A DNA stretch of 64,000 nt from Streptomyces zaomyceticus (GTDB lineage Bacteria; Actinomycetota; Actinomycetes; Streptomycetales; Streptomycetaceae), in the NCBI RefSeq assembly GCF_014656215.1, contig NZ_BNBZ01000007.1, positions 124,001 through 188,000 on the forward strand. The letters run 5' to 3'. The translations under genes were made by a program, and so were the position numbers. Of this stretch, positions 26,429 to 37,112 are shown one piece after another. How positions within the stretch are numbered: position 1 is the first letter of the stretch; every line of letters begins with the position of its first letter. A model generated the notes under the pieces. The model made no database searches, was not told the origin of the DNA, and saw only the letters and a list, made by a program, of their open reading frames with translations.

Positions 26429-27196
26429 ATGGAAGAACCGTCCGTGGAAGAGCCGTCCGGCGCAGAACCGACCGTGAACGAACCGCCCGTGGAAGAACCG
26501 TCCGCGGAAGAGCTGTTCACGGAAGAGCCCGCGTACCGGATCCGCGCGTTCCACACCGACCGTACGGTCACCGTCTACCAGGCGTACCCACCCGCGATCG
26601 GCCTCCCCACGGCCCGGGACGGCCGCTTTCCGGCCTCCTGGAAGCGGGAGCGGATGACCTGGATCAAGCCGTCGTTCCTGTGGATGATGTACCGCTCCGG
26701 CTGGGGGACCAAGGAGGGCCAGGAGACCGTCCTCGCCGTGGAGATCACCCGCGAGGGCTTCGAATGGGCCCTCCGGCACGCCTGCCTCTCCCACTACGAG
26801 CAGGGTGTCCACGCCGACCGGCCCACCTGGCAGCGGCAGTCGGGGGAGTCGCCGGCACGGGTCCAGTGGGACCCGGAGCGCGACCCGCACCTGCGGCGGC
26901 TCCCGTACCGCTCGCTCCAGCTCGGGCTGTCCGGCGAGGCGGTCCGGCGGTACGCCGACGAGTGGATCGTCTCCGTCCGCGACGTGACACCGCTCGCCCA
27001 CCGGGTCCGTGACCTCGTCCGGGCCGGTGACCTGGAGGCCGCCCGCCGGCTGCTCCCCCGCGAGGAGCCGTACGCCGAGCCCGCGGGGCTGCTGGACCAC
27101 CTGCGGGCTCAGGGAGCGGCGGAGGCCGGGGAGGGAGGCGCGGCGGGGGCCGTGACGACCGAGAAGTTGAAGTCGCCGGTGCCGAGCACCCCGTAG
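26429..27196 (+). CDS. DUF4291-domain protein with acidic N-terminal repeats
   Basis: This is a 255-residue protein. Residues 36-220 match the DUF4291 family (YRIRAFHTDRTVTVYQAYPP, then RMTWIKPSFLWMMYRSGWG and the SLQLGLSGEA stretch). Its function is unproven. The first 34 residues are imperfect copies of the motif EEPS/EEPT, which may be an expanded leader or a sign that the true start is a later codon. The 3' end overlaps the convergent reductase gene by 88 bases. Confidence 0.8.
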   Translation: MEEPSVEEPSGAEPTVNEPPVEEPSAEELFTEEPAYRIRAFHTDRTVTVYQAYPPAIGLPTARDGRFPASWKRERMTWIKPSFLWMMYRSGWGTKEGQETVLAVEITREGFEWALRHACLSHYEQGVHADRPTWQRQSGESPARVQWDPERDPHLRRLPYRSLQLGLSGEAVRRYADEWIVSVRDVTPLAHRVRDLVRAGDLEAARRLLPREEPYAEPAGLLDHLRAQGAAEAGEGGAAGAVTTEKLKSPVPSTP

Positions 27197-27792
27197 AGCC
27201 GCAGCCACAGCTGGATCAGCTGCTCGGTGGCCCGGGCGCTCGTCAGGTCGCCGAGGTCGACGATCCGGTCGGCCGCCCAGCCGAAGGAACCGAGCAGCTC
27301 CGCGACCACGGCCTTGGCGTCCTCGTCGTCCCCGCCGAGGAACACGTTGTGGTGCCCCGGGACGCGGCCGGGCTCGACCATGACCGTGTTGGTCATGGTG
27401 TTGAGCGTCTTGACGACCCGCGCCTCGGGGAACGCCCGCTGGAGCTGCTCGGCGACGCTTCCGCCGTCCGGGGTGACGACCCTGGGCGGGAAACCCTCCG
27501 AGAAGTCGAGGGCGTTGGACACGTCGACGAGCACCTTGCCGCGCAGGGCGTCCGCGCCGACGGACTCCAGGACGGCGAGCGAGACGAGACCGCCGGTCGC
27601 GTTGACCACGAGTTCGGCGGGGGCGGCGGCGTCCGCGAAGGTGCCGTGCCCGCCGCCGTGCTCCTCGGCCCATTTCACGGCCGCGGCGTTGTCGGCGGTA
27701 CGGGAGCCCATCGTGACCCGGTGACCCAGGGAGACGAGTGCGGTGGCGAGCCGGCGGCCGACCTCACCCGTCCCCAGTACGGCGATCTTCAT
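27109..27792 (-). CDS. NADPH/F420-type dinucleotide-binding oxidoreductase
   Basis: This 227-residue protein has a Rossmann fold at the start (MKIAVLGTGEVGRRLATALV) and the layout of F420-dependent NADP oxidoreductases and related NADP-binding proteins. VNATGG, VDVSNALDFSEGFPP and KTLNTMTNTVM are recognisable segments. The ATG at 27792 was chosen because the fold begins there. The Ala/Pro-rich C-terminal 15 residues lie over the 3' end of the DUF4291 gene. The exact substrate is unclear. Confidence 0.85.
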   Translation of the reverse strand: MKIAVLGTGEVGRRLATALVSLGHRVTMGSRTADNAAAVKWAEEHGGGHGTFADAAAPAELVVNATGGLVSLAVLESVGADALRGKVLVDVSNALDFSEGFPPRVVTPDGGSVAEQLQRAFPEARVVKTLNTMTNTVMVEPGRVPGHHNVFLGGDDEDAKAVVAELLGSFGWAADRIVDLGDLTSARATEQLIQLWLRLYGVLGTGDFNFSVVTAPAAPPSPASAAP

Positions 27793-27900
27793 GGCTGCGT
27801 GCGCTCCTTCGGGGGAGACGGCGTTCCGGGAGGCCGACCCTACGCCGACCCGCGCGGCCCCGCGCGGACCCGCCGCTCCGGGGCGTCCCGCGGTTTCCCG

Positions 27901-27934
27901 CGCCCGTCCCGCCCCGCCCCGCCCCACCGCCCCC
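27901..27934 (-). other. G-rich tract with quadruplex-forming potential
   Basis: On the minus strand, several runs of four or more G separated by one or two bases lie about 110-140 bases upstream of the reductase ATG, in the gap after the GNAT gene. It matches the simple G-quadruplex pattern, though such tracts are common in very high GC DNA. Confidence 0.45.
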
Positions 27935-27966
27935 ATGCGAGACCCTCAGGAAGGAGGCCCGGCCGC

Positions 27967-28584
27967 TCAGACGGCGGACGGGTCCCGGGGTGCGCGCCGC
28001 ATCGCCCACAGCGTCGGGCCGCCGCCCGGCAGGCTCGCCTCGCCGAGCACGACGAAGCCGAAGTGCTCGTACACGGGGAGGTTGTCCGGCTTGGAGGACT
28101 CCAGGTAGACGGGCATGCCCGCCGCGTCGGCCTTGGCCAGGCCGGAGCGCAGCAGCGCGGACCCGTGGCCCAGGCCCCGGGCGGCCGGGTCGGCGCCGAT
28201 CACCGCCAGGTACCAGTGGGGCTCCGGCGGGGTGTGCTCGGCCGCCGCCTCGACGGCCTGCCGGAACAGCCCGGCCCGGTCGCCGAGTATCTCCACGAGC
28301 TCCTGGACGGTCTCCGCGTCCGGGACGGCCTTCTCCTGACCCTCCGGCGCCACCCAGAAGGCGGCGGCCGCGTCGGTGCGCTCGCACACGCCGTGCAGGC
28401 CGTACTGCCGGGTGAAGAGGGTGGTGAAGTAGCGGCCGAGGCCCGCCTCGCGCGAGGCGTCTTCGGGGAAGAACCAGCGCATCATCGGGTCGTCGCCGAA
28501 GGCGCGGGCCAGGACGCCGCCGATCATCGGCGCGTCGTCGATTATTGCCGTTTTCGGGGTGTTCGACTGAGGCATAGAGGTCAT
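27967..28584 (-). CDS. GNAT-family N-acetyltransferase
   Basis: This 205-residue cytoplasmic acyltransferase has acetyl-CoA binding motif A in HWYLAVIGADPAARGLGHGSALL (about 132-154) and a final beta-bulge in PVYEHFGFVVLG. The acceptor substrate is unknown. The start ATG fits a MTSMPQS leader; a second ATG lies three codons later. Its neighbours give no pathway clue. Confidence 0.88.
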   Translation of the reverse strand: MTSMPQSNTPKTAIIDDAPMIGGVLARAFGDDPMMRWFFPEDASREAGLGRYFTTLFTRQYGLHGVCERTDAAAAFWVAPEGQEKAVPDAETVQELVEILGDRAGLFRQAVEAAAEHTPPEPHWYLAVIGADPAARGLGHGSALLRSGLAKADAAGMPVYLESSKPDNLPVYEHFGFVVLGEASLPGGGPTLWAMRRAPRDPSAV

Positions 28585-28665
28585 TCTGCACCCGCGATGA
28601 TCTTGATCGACGGGCGGGGTTCCTCCGCCTCACGGAGCACCGGGTCCCGGACCCCGGCGACGGGA

Positions 28666-28727
28666 AGCGGCCCCCGCCCGCGGAGGGACGGAGGCCGCTC
28701 GCTGCCCGCTCTGCCCGGAGAGCGGGC
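28666..28727 (-). terminator. Double hairpin after the FG-GAP protein gene
   Basis: The first hairpin (28704-28727) has a 9-bp perfect stem (GCCCGCTCT). The second (28666-28699 outer arms, AGCGGCC pairing with GGCCGCT) can extend to about 14 pairs with two G-U. Both lie immediately downstream of the stop on the minus strand. Confidence 0.7.
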
Positions 28728-28734
28728 CGTACTC

Positions 28735-30453
28735 CTAGAACAGCAGGTCGTACGTCTGCCAGCCGCCGCCGATCTTCGCGCGCGTGGCGTACGGCTTCGT
28801 CGCCACGCCCGTGCCCTGGTAGTACCAGAGCACGCCGGAGCCGTCGCGGGCCACCAGGTCCGCCTTGCCGTCCGAGTTCAGGTCGCCGGGCGCCACCATG
28901 GAGTTGTAGACCTGCCAGCCGGTGCCGATCTGCGTCCGGGCGCCGAACGGCCGGGTCGACACGCCCGTGCCCTGGTAGAGCCACTGCCTGCCCGCCGCGT
29001 CCCGCGCGACCAGGTCCGCCTTGCCGTCACCGGTGACGTCGGTGCCGCCGACCAGCGAGTTGTAGACGCTCCAGCCGCCGCCGACGCGCACCCGCGCGCC
29101 GAACGGGGTCGTGGTGTCACCCGTGCCCGGGTACAGCCACAGCGTGCCCGCGGTGTCCCGCGCGAGGAGGTCGGACTTCTTGTCGCCGGTCAGGTCCGAG
29201 GCGCCGGTCAGCAGGTTGTAGCTGTTCCAGCCGCCGCCGACCCGGAGCCGGTCCTTGAAGATGCCGCCGTCACCGGACATCCGGTAGAACCACAGCACGC
29301 CGCTCCTGTCCCGGGCGACACCGCCGGGGCCGGTGCTCTGCACGGTCACCGGACCGAGCCGGGTGATCGCCGAGTACAGGTTCCAGTCCAGGCTGTACCC
29401 GACGAGTCCGGCCTCGGAGAAGGGCCGGGCGGCCTTGCCCGTACCGCTGTACGCGTACAGGTCGCCCGCACGCCGGCCCACGAGCTGGTAGCGCTCGATC
29501 ACCGGGATCGAGCTGCCGACCGCGAAGTCGGAGACCTTCTCCGGGTTGCCCGTGCCGAAGCTGTACACCTCGTAGACCGCGCTGTTCCGCAGGCGCCACG
29601 CGGGCGCGGTGGCCCCTGCCTTGAGGCCGTACGTGACCGTGTAGTCGCCGGGCTTCGTGATGTCGCAGCGGACCTCGCCGCCCCAGCCGATCTCACCGAG
29701 CGAGTGGTCGCACTCGGCGCCGGCGGCACCGCCCGCGTCGACACCGTCGGCACTGACCTTCAGCTCGCCCTCGTCCCAGCGCCGGAAGCCGGGCGCCGCG
29801 CCGAGGCTCATCATGAGGCGGCCCTTGTCGGCCGCGTGCAGCTTCACCGTGTGCTTGACCGTGCCACCGGCCGGCAGCGTCGGCGTCGACAGCGTGATGG
29901 TGTTCTTGGCGACCTGGGCCCTGGTCCTGGCCGTGATCGCCGCGTGCGCCCGACGCGGGCCGATGGCCTTGGAGGCGGCGGTCTGCGCCTCCTTGACGCC
30001 CGCGTCGACGCTGGCGCCGCGCGGCACGTAGACGAGGCCGTAGTAGGCCGTCGTGCCGTTGGCCGCGGTGCTCGTGGCCGAGACGACGGGCCCCGGGTTG
30101 TTCCAGTCCTTGACGTCGCACAGATAGACGCCGCTGATCCCGGCCTTCGGCTTGCAGCCGTCCGCACGGTCCACCTTGAGCCCGGCCGGCAGTCCGCCGC
30201 CGGACCAGCCGGCGTCCGTGAGCGGCTTCTTGCTCAGGGCGTAGACGTACGTGCCGTCCGGCCGGCCGTCGTTCTGTCCGCCGGTGCCCAGCGGCCTCAG
30301 TTCGCCCCAGCCCTCCCCCGGCATGAGGACGAGGTCGTCGACCGGGTCGAAGAAGAACGTGGGGTCCCCGGCCGCCACGGCCGTCCCCGCCCCCACGATG
30401 CCACCGGTGGCGAGCAGCACGGCTGCGACACCGGCCCCCAGAAACTTGCGCAA
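28735..30453 (-). CDS. Secreted FG-GAP/VCBS repeat protein
   Basis: This 572-residue exported protein has a signal peptide (about 1-27, ending AVAA), a unique N-terminal region to about 330, and a C-terminal series of at least four FG-GAP repeats of about 50 residues. Each repeat has a calcium-type loop such as DVTGDGKADLVARD or DLNSDGKADLVARD followed by LWxYxGTG, as in beta-propellers. The start is TTG at 30453 with AGGGGG upstream. Two double hairpins follow the gene. A role in surface binding is plausible; no enzyme domain is seen. Confidence 0.87.
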   Translation of the reverse strand: MRKFLGAGVAAVLLATGGIVGAGTAVAAGDPTFFFDPVDDLVLMPGEGWGELRPLGTGGQNDGRPDGTYVYALSKKPLTDAGWSGGGLPAGLKVDRADGCKPKAGISGVYLCDVKDWNNPGPVVSATSTAANGTTAYYGLVYVPRGASVDAGVKEAQTAASKAIGPRRAHAAITARTRAQVAKNTITLSTPTLPAGGTVKHTVKLHAADKGRLMMSLGAAPGFRRWDEGELKVSADGVDAGGAAGAECDHSLGEIGWGGEVRCDITKPGDYTVTYGLKAGATAPAWRLRNSAVYEVYSFGTGNPEKVSDFAVGSSIPVIERYQLVGRRAGDLYAYSGTGKAARPFSEAGLVGYSLDWNLYSAITRLGPVTVQSTGPGGVARDRSGVLWFYRMSGDGGIFKDRLRVGGGWNSYNLLTGASDLTGDKKSDLLARDTAGTLWLYPGTGDTTTPFGARVRVGGGWSVYNSLVGGTDVTGDGKADLVARDAAGRQWLYQGTGVSTRPFGARTQIGTGWQVYNSMVAPGDLNSDGKADLVARDGSGVLWYYQGTGVATKPYATRAKIGGGWQTYDLLF

Positions 30454-30607
30454 AATTACCCCCTGCTATGAACCGACCGGCGGACGCTAACATGCCCGCC
30501 CGACAACGGAAGTCGCAGGTCGGCCCCCGTGCGGGTGCCGGGCGCGGGCAGGTTCGCGAGGGGCGCCGAAAACACCCGGCCCCGCGCCCCGCTCCGGCCC
30601 TACGATC

Positions 30608-31399
30608 ATGCCCATGGCGACCTTCGTGCACCTGACCCCCGCCGCCAACGCCGCCCGTGTCCGTCGCGCCGGGCTGCGGGCCGCCGGGTGCGGCGAGTGG
30701 CGCGGGGTGTTCCTGTTCCCCGTGCTCCCCTCGTACACCCTGACCCATCAGTGGCTGCGCGAGCTGGCCCGGCGCCCCGGCCCGCGCGGGCTCGTCGCCG
30801 TCCACGTACGCCTGCCGGACGACGAAGCGGTGACCGTAGGGCGGTACAGCGACCGGGAACCGGCCCGCGTGACGGCGGCGGTGGCCGTGCGGCGGGTGGC
30901 CGACGCGGCGGACGCCCGGGGCTGGGAGGTGTTCCTGCCGCGTTCCGTCACCCGCGCCGAGATACGGCACATCCGTCCCGTACGGCAGGTCAACGGCTGG
31001 CGATACCGGCCGGACGCCCACGGCACCCCGCCCTGCCTCTGCTTCGGATGCCGGGACCGCGGCGGCTACGGCGCGCGCCGTCTCGCGGAGCGGCGGCCGC
31101 ATCCGCTGGACGGGCCGGCGCCCGCGCCGCGGGTGCTGCTCGCCCGGGTGGAGGCCGCGGAAGCGGCGGGTGACACGGCGGCGCTGCGCGATGCCCTCCG
31201 CTGGTTCGGGATGCGGCGCCGCGGGCCGCTGCCGCGGCTCTCCGGGCTCGCCGGGCATGCCGACCCCGCCGTACGGACCGCGCTGGTCGAAGCCGTGGCG
31301 TACTGGTCGACGCCCGGAGTCGCCTCGCTTCTGCGGGAGTTGGAGCGGGACGCCGATCCGGGAGTGCGGGAGGCGGCGACCGAGGCGCTTGTCCGGTGA
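30608..31399 (+). CDS. HEAT-repeat-type protein with CxCxxC motif, unknown function
   Basis: This is a 263-residue protein. Residues 4-140 form an uncharacterised domain beginning FVHLTPAANAARVRRAGL, which is like the start of some 'RES/NTP-transferase-like' hypothetical proteins but is not assignable. A CLCFGC motif near 140 could bind metal. Residues 170-263 are helical with a HEAT-like pattern (AVRTALVEAVAYWSTPGVASLL, then DADPGVREAATEAL). Two ATGs (30608, 30614) are possible starts. It is divergent from the FG-GAP gene. Confidence 0.75.
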   Translation: MPMATFVHLTPAANAARVRRAGLRAAGCGEWRGVFLFPVLPSYTLTHQWLRELARRPGPRGLVAVHVRLPDDEAVTVGRYSDREPARVTAAVAVRRVADAADARGWEVFLPRSVTRAEIRHIRPVRQVNGWRYRPDAHGTPPCLCFGCRDRGGYGARRLAERRPHPLDGPAPAPRVLLARVEAAEAAGDTAALRDALRWFGMRRRGPLPRLSGLAGHADPAVRTALVEAVAYWSTPGVASLLRELERDADPGVREAATEALVR

Positions 31400-31426
31400 G
31401 CGAACGCGCCTGACCGGTTTCCGCTC

Positions 31427-32895
<1,469 letters not shown>

Positions 32896-32918
32896 CTCCT
32901 CGTCCCACCCGAAGAACG

Positions 32919-32958
32919 CCCGGGCGGGTCGGTGACCATCGCCCCCGACCCGCCCGGG
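32919..32958. terminator. Bidirectional terminator between peptidase and LolA-like genes
   Basis: A perfect 14-bp stem, CCCGGGCGGGTCGG with its complement at 32945-32958, has a 12-base loop and lies in the gap between two convergent genes. Confidence 0.8.
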
Positions 32959-32984
32959 GTCCCAACCTGTCGTCGCTCCGACGG

Positions 32985-34202
32985 CTACTTGTCGGCGTTC
33001 GCCGCGTTCACCAGCGCGTCCTTCGTCACCGCGCCGACGTAGACCTTGCCGTCGTCGGTGAGGAGGGCGTTCACGATCTTCGTCTTGAAGACCGTGCCCG
33101 AGCCGAACTCTCCGCCGACCTTGTCGCCGAGGGAGTCCAGGAGCCCCTGGACCTCCTTCGGCGCCTCGTCGGTCTTGGGCGCCGGCGCGCCGGTGTCGAG
33201 CCTCGCGATCGTCGTCCAGCCCTCGCCGATGACGTTCACGCCGTCCTTGCCGGTGCCCGCGCCGAGGCCGAAGGCCTCCCCGAGGCCCCCGGGCAGCTCG
33301 TCGCCGAACGGGTGCCCCTTCGCGCCCTCGGCCTCCTCGGCCGCCTTCTCCGCCGCGCCCTCGGTCACCTTCGCGCCCTCCGGCACCTTGAAGGTGAAGT
33401 CGGAGGCCGCCGGCTTCGAGAAGTCGATCTTCGTGAAGCCCGCGTCGACGACGGGCTTGCCGCCCTCGACGGAGTTGAGGGTGAACTTCAGCGGGGTGCC
33501 GTTCGCCGCGTCCACCGCGATCTTCACCGACGCGACCGTCGAACCGGCCTGCTTCGGCTTGATCACCAGCTGGTACGCGTCCCGGCCGGCCACCTTGGCC
33601 GTGCCGTCGACGGTGATCGACGTGGTGTCGCCGGCCGCCTTCAGGACCTCGTCCGCGAGCTGCTTGGGCGTGCCGGGGAGCTCCTTGTCCTTCGGCCCCT
33701 CGTGGGCGCCGGGGGCGTCCGCGTCCGCCGGAGCCTTCTCGTGGAAGACCTCCTCGGACTTGCTGTCGTACGCCCAGACGTCGTCGCCGTTGTGGATCAG
33801 GCTGTACTCGTCGGAGCCGTCGAGCAGGGTCAGCCGCTGGCGCTCGGGGCCGTCCGCCGCGATCCGCAGGGTGTGGCTGCCGGAGACGAGCTCCGTGAGC
33901 TTCTCCGAGGGGTCGGCCGACGAGCTGCCGCCGGCGCCGCCGCCCATGCCGCCGGCGAGGCCGCCGAGGCCGGACGTCAGGCCCTCCAGGGGCAGGCCCA
34001 GGTCGGTGGAGATCCGGAACGTGCCGGAAAGGGTCTGGGTGTCCGAGGCGGCGATCTTCTCGATGAGCTGCTGGGCGGTGATCTCCGGCAGGTCGGGGTC
34101 GCCGGACGCCGCCAGCGCCGGGACCAGTCCGATGGTCGCCGCGGCCACTCCTGCCACCGCGACCGGGACGATGAACCGGCTCGCCTTACGGGTCTCTGCC
34201 AT
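32985..34202 (-). CDS. Exported LolA-like lipid/lipoprotein-binding protein
   Basis: This 405-residue protein has an N-terminal membrane-spanning or signal segment (about 10-32) and a LolA/DUF2092-type fold (TAQQLIEKIAASDTQTLSGTF, then DVWAYDSKSEEVFHEKAP). A Gly/Ser-rich insert occurs near 85-97 and a Glu/Ala-rich one near 285-297. Such proteins in actinomycetes are found on the outer face of the membrane and may hold lipids. It lies downstream of the polyprenyl synthase with a gap of 186 bases. Confidence 0.85.
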   Translation of the reverse strand: MAETRKASRFIVPVAVAGVAAATIGLVPALAASGDPDLPEITAQQLIEKIAASDTQTLSGTFRISTDLGLPLEGLTSGLGGLAGGMGGGAGGSSSADPSEKLTELVSGSHTLRIAADGPERQRLTLLDGSDEYSLIHNGDDVWAYDSKSEEVFHEKAPADADAPGAHEGPKDKELPGTPKQLADEVLKAAGDTTSITVDGTAKVAGRDAYQLVIKPKQAGSTVASVKIAVDAANGTPLKFTLNSVEGGKPVVDAGFTKIDFSKPAASDFTFKVPEGAKVTEGAAEKAAEEAEGAKGHPFGDELPGGLGEAFGLGAGTGKDGVNVIGEGWTTIARLDTGAPAPKTDEAPKEVQGLLDSLGDKVGGEFGSGTVFKTKIVNALLTDDGKVYVGAVTKDALVNAANADK

Positions 34203-34388
34203 GGTCTTCCCTGCCTCCGTGCCCTTGACGGGCCCTCGTTGGTCGATGACTCCATCTCACCAAAGGGGAGGGGCCGAAACGTCAGTCCCGGGGATCAACC
34301 TCACGTACTGCTTCGGGATGACCCGACCCTGAGACCGACTCGGCCGCACGGTGGACGGACGGCGGCGGGGAAGAACCCGGTGCGGGGC

Positions 34389-35399
34389 CTAGCGCGCCCG
34401 GTGGACCACCGCGTCGCACATCTCCGCGAGGGCGGCCTTCGCGTAGCCGTCGGGCAGCGGCGCCAGCATCGCGCGCGCCTCCTCCGCGTACCGCACGGTG
34501 TCCCGGCGGGCCTGCTCCAGGGCGGGGTGGGCGCGCAGCCGGCGCAGGGCCTCGGCGTGCCGGGTGTCGTCGGTGAGGTCGCCGTCGACGAGCGCGACGA
34601 GTTCGAGGTCCTCGGGGCGTCCGTGGGCCGCCGCGGCGGCCCGCAGGTGCAGGACGGGCAGGGTCGGGATGCCCTCGCGCAGGTCGGTGCCGGGGGTCTT
34701 GCCGGACTCGTGGGAGTCGGAGGCGATGTCGAGGACGTCGTCGGCGAGCTGGAAGGCGACGCCGAGCCGCTCGCCGTACTGGGTGAGGGTGTCGACGACG
34801 CTCTGGTCGGCGCCGGCCATCATGGCGCCGAAGCGACAGGAGACGGCGACGAGGGAGCCGGTCTTGCCGCCGAGGACGTCGAGGTAGTGGTCGACGGGGT
34901 CACGGCCGTCGCTGGGACCCGCGGTCTCCAGGATCTGGCCGGTGACGAGACGTTCGAACGCCTCGGACTGGATGCGTACGGCCTCGGGGCCGAGGTCCGC
35001 GAGTGTGTGCGAGGCGCGGGCGAAGAGGAAGTCACCCGTGAGGACGGCGATCGAGTTGCCCCAGCGGGTGTTGGCGCTGTCGACCCCGCGCCGGACGTCG
35101 GCCTCGTCCATGACGTCGTCGTGGTACAGCGTGGCCAGGTGGGTGAGCTCGACGACGACGGCGGAGGGCACGACGCCCGGCGCGTAGGGGTCGCCGAACT
35201 GCGCGGCGAGCATCACGAGCAGGGGGCGGAACCGCTTGCCGCCGGCCAGGACGAGGTGCTGCGCGGCCTCCGTGATGAAGGGGACATCGCTCTTGGTGGC
35301 GTCGAGGAGGCCCGCCTCCACTGCCGCCAAACCGGTCTGGACATCGGCCTCAAGAGCCTGGTCCCGCACGCTAAGACCGAACGGCCCGACGACGGTCAC
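34389..35399 (-). CDS. Long-chain polyprenyl diphosphate synthase
   Basis: This 336-residue trans-prenyltransferase has both aspartate-rich motifs, LYHDDVMDEAD and FQLADDVLDI, plus KRFRPLLVML and GKTGSL. It probably makes the side-chain precursor of menaquinone, the quinone used by the two complex I systems here. The GTG at 35399 with AGGAGA seven bases upstream sets the start. It is divergent from the peptide transporter. Confidence 0.92.
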   Translation of the reverse strand: MTVVGPFGLSVRDQALEADVQTGLAAVEAGLLDATKSDVPFITEAAQHLVLAGGKRFRPLLVMLAAQFGDPYAPGVVPSAVVVELTHLATLYHDDVMDEADVRRGVDSANTRWGNSIAVLTGDFLFARASHTLADLGPEAVRIQSEAFERLVTGQILETAGPSDGRDPVDHYLDVLGGKTGSLVAVSCRFGAMMAGADQSVVDTLTQYGERLGVAFQLADDVLDIASDSHESGKTPGTDLREGIPTLPVLHLRAAAAAHGRPEDLELVALVDGDLTDDTRHAEALRRLRAHPALEQARRDTVRYAEEARAMLAPLPDGYAKAALAEMCDAVVHRAR

Positions 35400-35597
35400 G
35401 AGGGGGTCTCCTGTCTGCTGACGCCTGCTGACGTTCCCACGAATCGTCCACACGCACTGCCGACGATCGCAGGGATTGTCGATGTGTCGCTCGATTCACT
35501 CACGCCAGCGTATCCGGTCACCTTTCGATCACCGTGGGCGCCTTCCCGTCACCCCCGGTATGTTCGGGATCAGCTCATACGACCAGGAGTAGGCGTT

Positions 35598-37103
35598 TTG
35601 TCCCGAACAGAGATCGACACCGACACGAACGGCGAGCAACCTCCCCCCGAGGACGACCACGCCTTCTTCGGGCACCCCCGGGGACTGCTGACCCTCTCCG
35701 GTCTCGAGGTCTGGGAGCGGTTCTCCTTCCTCGGCATGCAGGCGATCCTCGTCCTCTACTTCGCGGCGGCCGTCTCCGACGGCGGCCTCGGCATGGCGCC
35801 CGGCACCGCCGCCTCGGTCTCCGCCGCCTACGGCACGCTCGTCTACCTGGTCTCGGTGGCCGGCGGCTGGCTCGCCGACCGCATCCTCGGCTCGTACCGC
35901 GCGGTCCTCTGGGGCGGCATCCTGATCGCCTGCGGCCACTACGCGATGGCCGTGCCGACGGCCGCCATGACCTGGGCGGGCCTCGGCCTGATCAGCGCCG
36001 GCACCGGACTGCTGAAGCCGAACGTGGCGACCATGGTCGGCAAGCTGTACCGCACGGACGACGACCGCCGGGACGCCGGTTTCGCGCTCTACTACATGGC
36101 GATCAACATCGGCGCCTTCGCCGGACCGCTGATCACCGGCTGGCTCGCCGACCACAAGGGCTACCACTGGGGCTTCTCGGCCGCCGCGCTCGGCATGACC
36201 CTCGGCCTGATCCAGTACGTCGCGGGCCGGCGTCACCTGGCCGGACGCAAGCACTCCGCCGAGTTCGCCCTGGCCCCGGAGGCGATGCGCCGGGCGGTCC
36301 GGCTGATGGCCGTCGGCGCGGTCGTCGTGGCCGTGGTGGCCACCGCCCTCGCGCTCGCGGGCTGGCTGACCATGGACCGCTTCGTGGACGTGCTGACGGT
36401 GATCTCGGTGATCGCCCCGGTCGTCTACTTCTGGGTGATGTTCACCAGCCCCCGGGTCACGACCGAGGAGCGCGGCCGCCTGAAGCCGTACATCGTGCTC
36501 TTCCTGGCCTCGGTCGTCTTCAACTTCATCCTCTTCCAGGCGTACTCGACGATGATCCTGCTGGCCTCCACCAACGCCCGCACGACCATCCTCGGCTTCG
36601 ACTTCCCGGCGAGCTGGTACGCCTCCGCCCTCGGTGCCTTCGAGGTGGCCCTCGCGCCCGTCGTGGCCGCCGTCTGGGCCCGGATGGGGCACCGGCAGCC
36701 GCACGCCTCCAACAAGATCGCCTTCGGAGTGATCCTCGGCGGTCTCTCGTTCCTGCTGATGGTCCTGCCGACCTCCGGGCACGCCGACGACACCTACCGG
36801 ATGGCCGCCTGGTGGATCGTCGGCTCCTATCTGCTGCTCGGCCTCGGCGACGTCCTCCTGGAGACCTCCGGGATGTCCGCCACCAGCAAGCTCGCCCCGA
36901 AGGCCTTCGCCAGCCAGACCATGTCGCTCTGGTTCCTCTCCCTGGCGCTCGCCAACGGCATCCAGGCGCAGACCGTGAAGCTCTACGACAACGTCTCCAA
37001 GCCCGTCTACTTCGGCGTGAACGGCGCCGTGGCCGTCGCCGTCGGCCTCGCCGTCATCGCCCTGGCGCCCTGGCTGCGCCGCACCATGCACCCCGTCCAC
37101 TAG
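35598..37103 (+). CDS. POT-family proton-dependent peptide transporter
   Basis: This 501-residue, twelve-helix permease imports di- or tripeptides. The proton-coupling ExxERF motif is in LEVWERFSFLGMQAILVLYF, and the PTR2 signatures are in GGWLADRILGSYRAVLWGG and FALYYMAINIGAFAGPLITG. The start is a TTG at 35598, with AGGAG at 35585-35589 and an eight-base gap. A longer frame reading overlaps two other genes and is rejected. The peptidase gene follows after nine bases, so import and hydrolysis of peptides look linked. Confidence 0.93.
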   Translation: MSRTEIDTDTNGEQPPPEDDHAFFGHPRGLLTLSGLEVWERFSFLGMQAILVLYFAAAVSDGGLGMAPGTAASVSAAYGTLVYLVSVAGGWLADRILGSYRAVLWGGILIACGHYAMAVPTAAMTWAGLGLISAGTGLLKPNVATMVGKLYRTDDDRRDAGFALYYMAINIGAFAGPLITGWLADHKGYHWGFSAAALGMTLGLIQYVAGRRHLAGRKHSAEFALAPEAMRRAVRLMAVGAVVVAVVATALALAGWLTMDRFVDVLTVISVIAPVVYFWVMFTSPRVTTEERGRLKPYIVLFLASVVFNFILFQAYSTMILLASTNARTTILGFDFPASWYASALGAFEVALAPVVAAVWARMGHRQPHASNKIAFGVILGGLSFLLMVLPTSGHADDTYRMAAWWIVGSYLLLGLGDVLLETSGMSATSKLAPKAFASQTMSLWFLSLALANGIQAQTVKLYDNVSKPVYFGVNGAVAVAVGLAVIALAPWLRRTMHPVH

Positions 37104-37112
37104 GGAGCCGAG

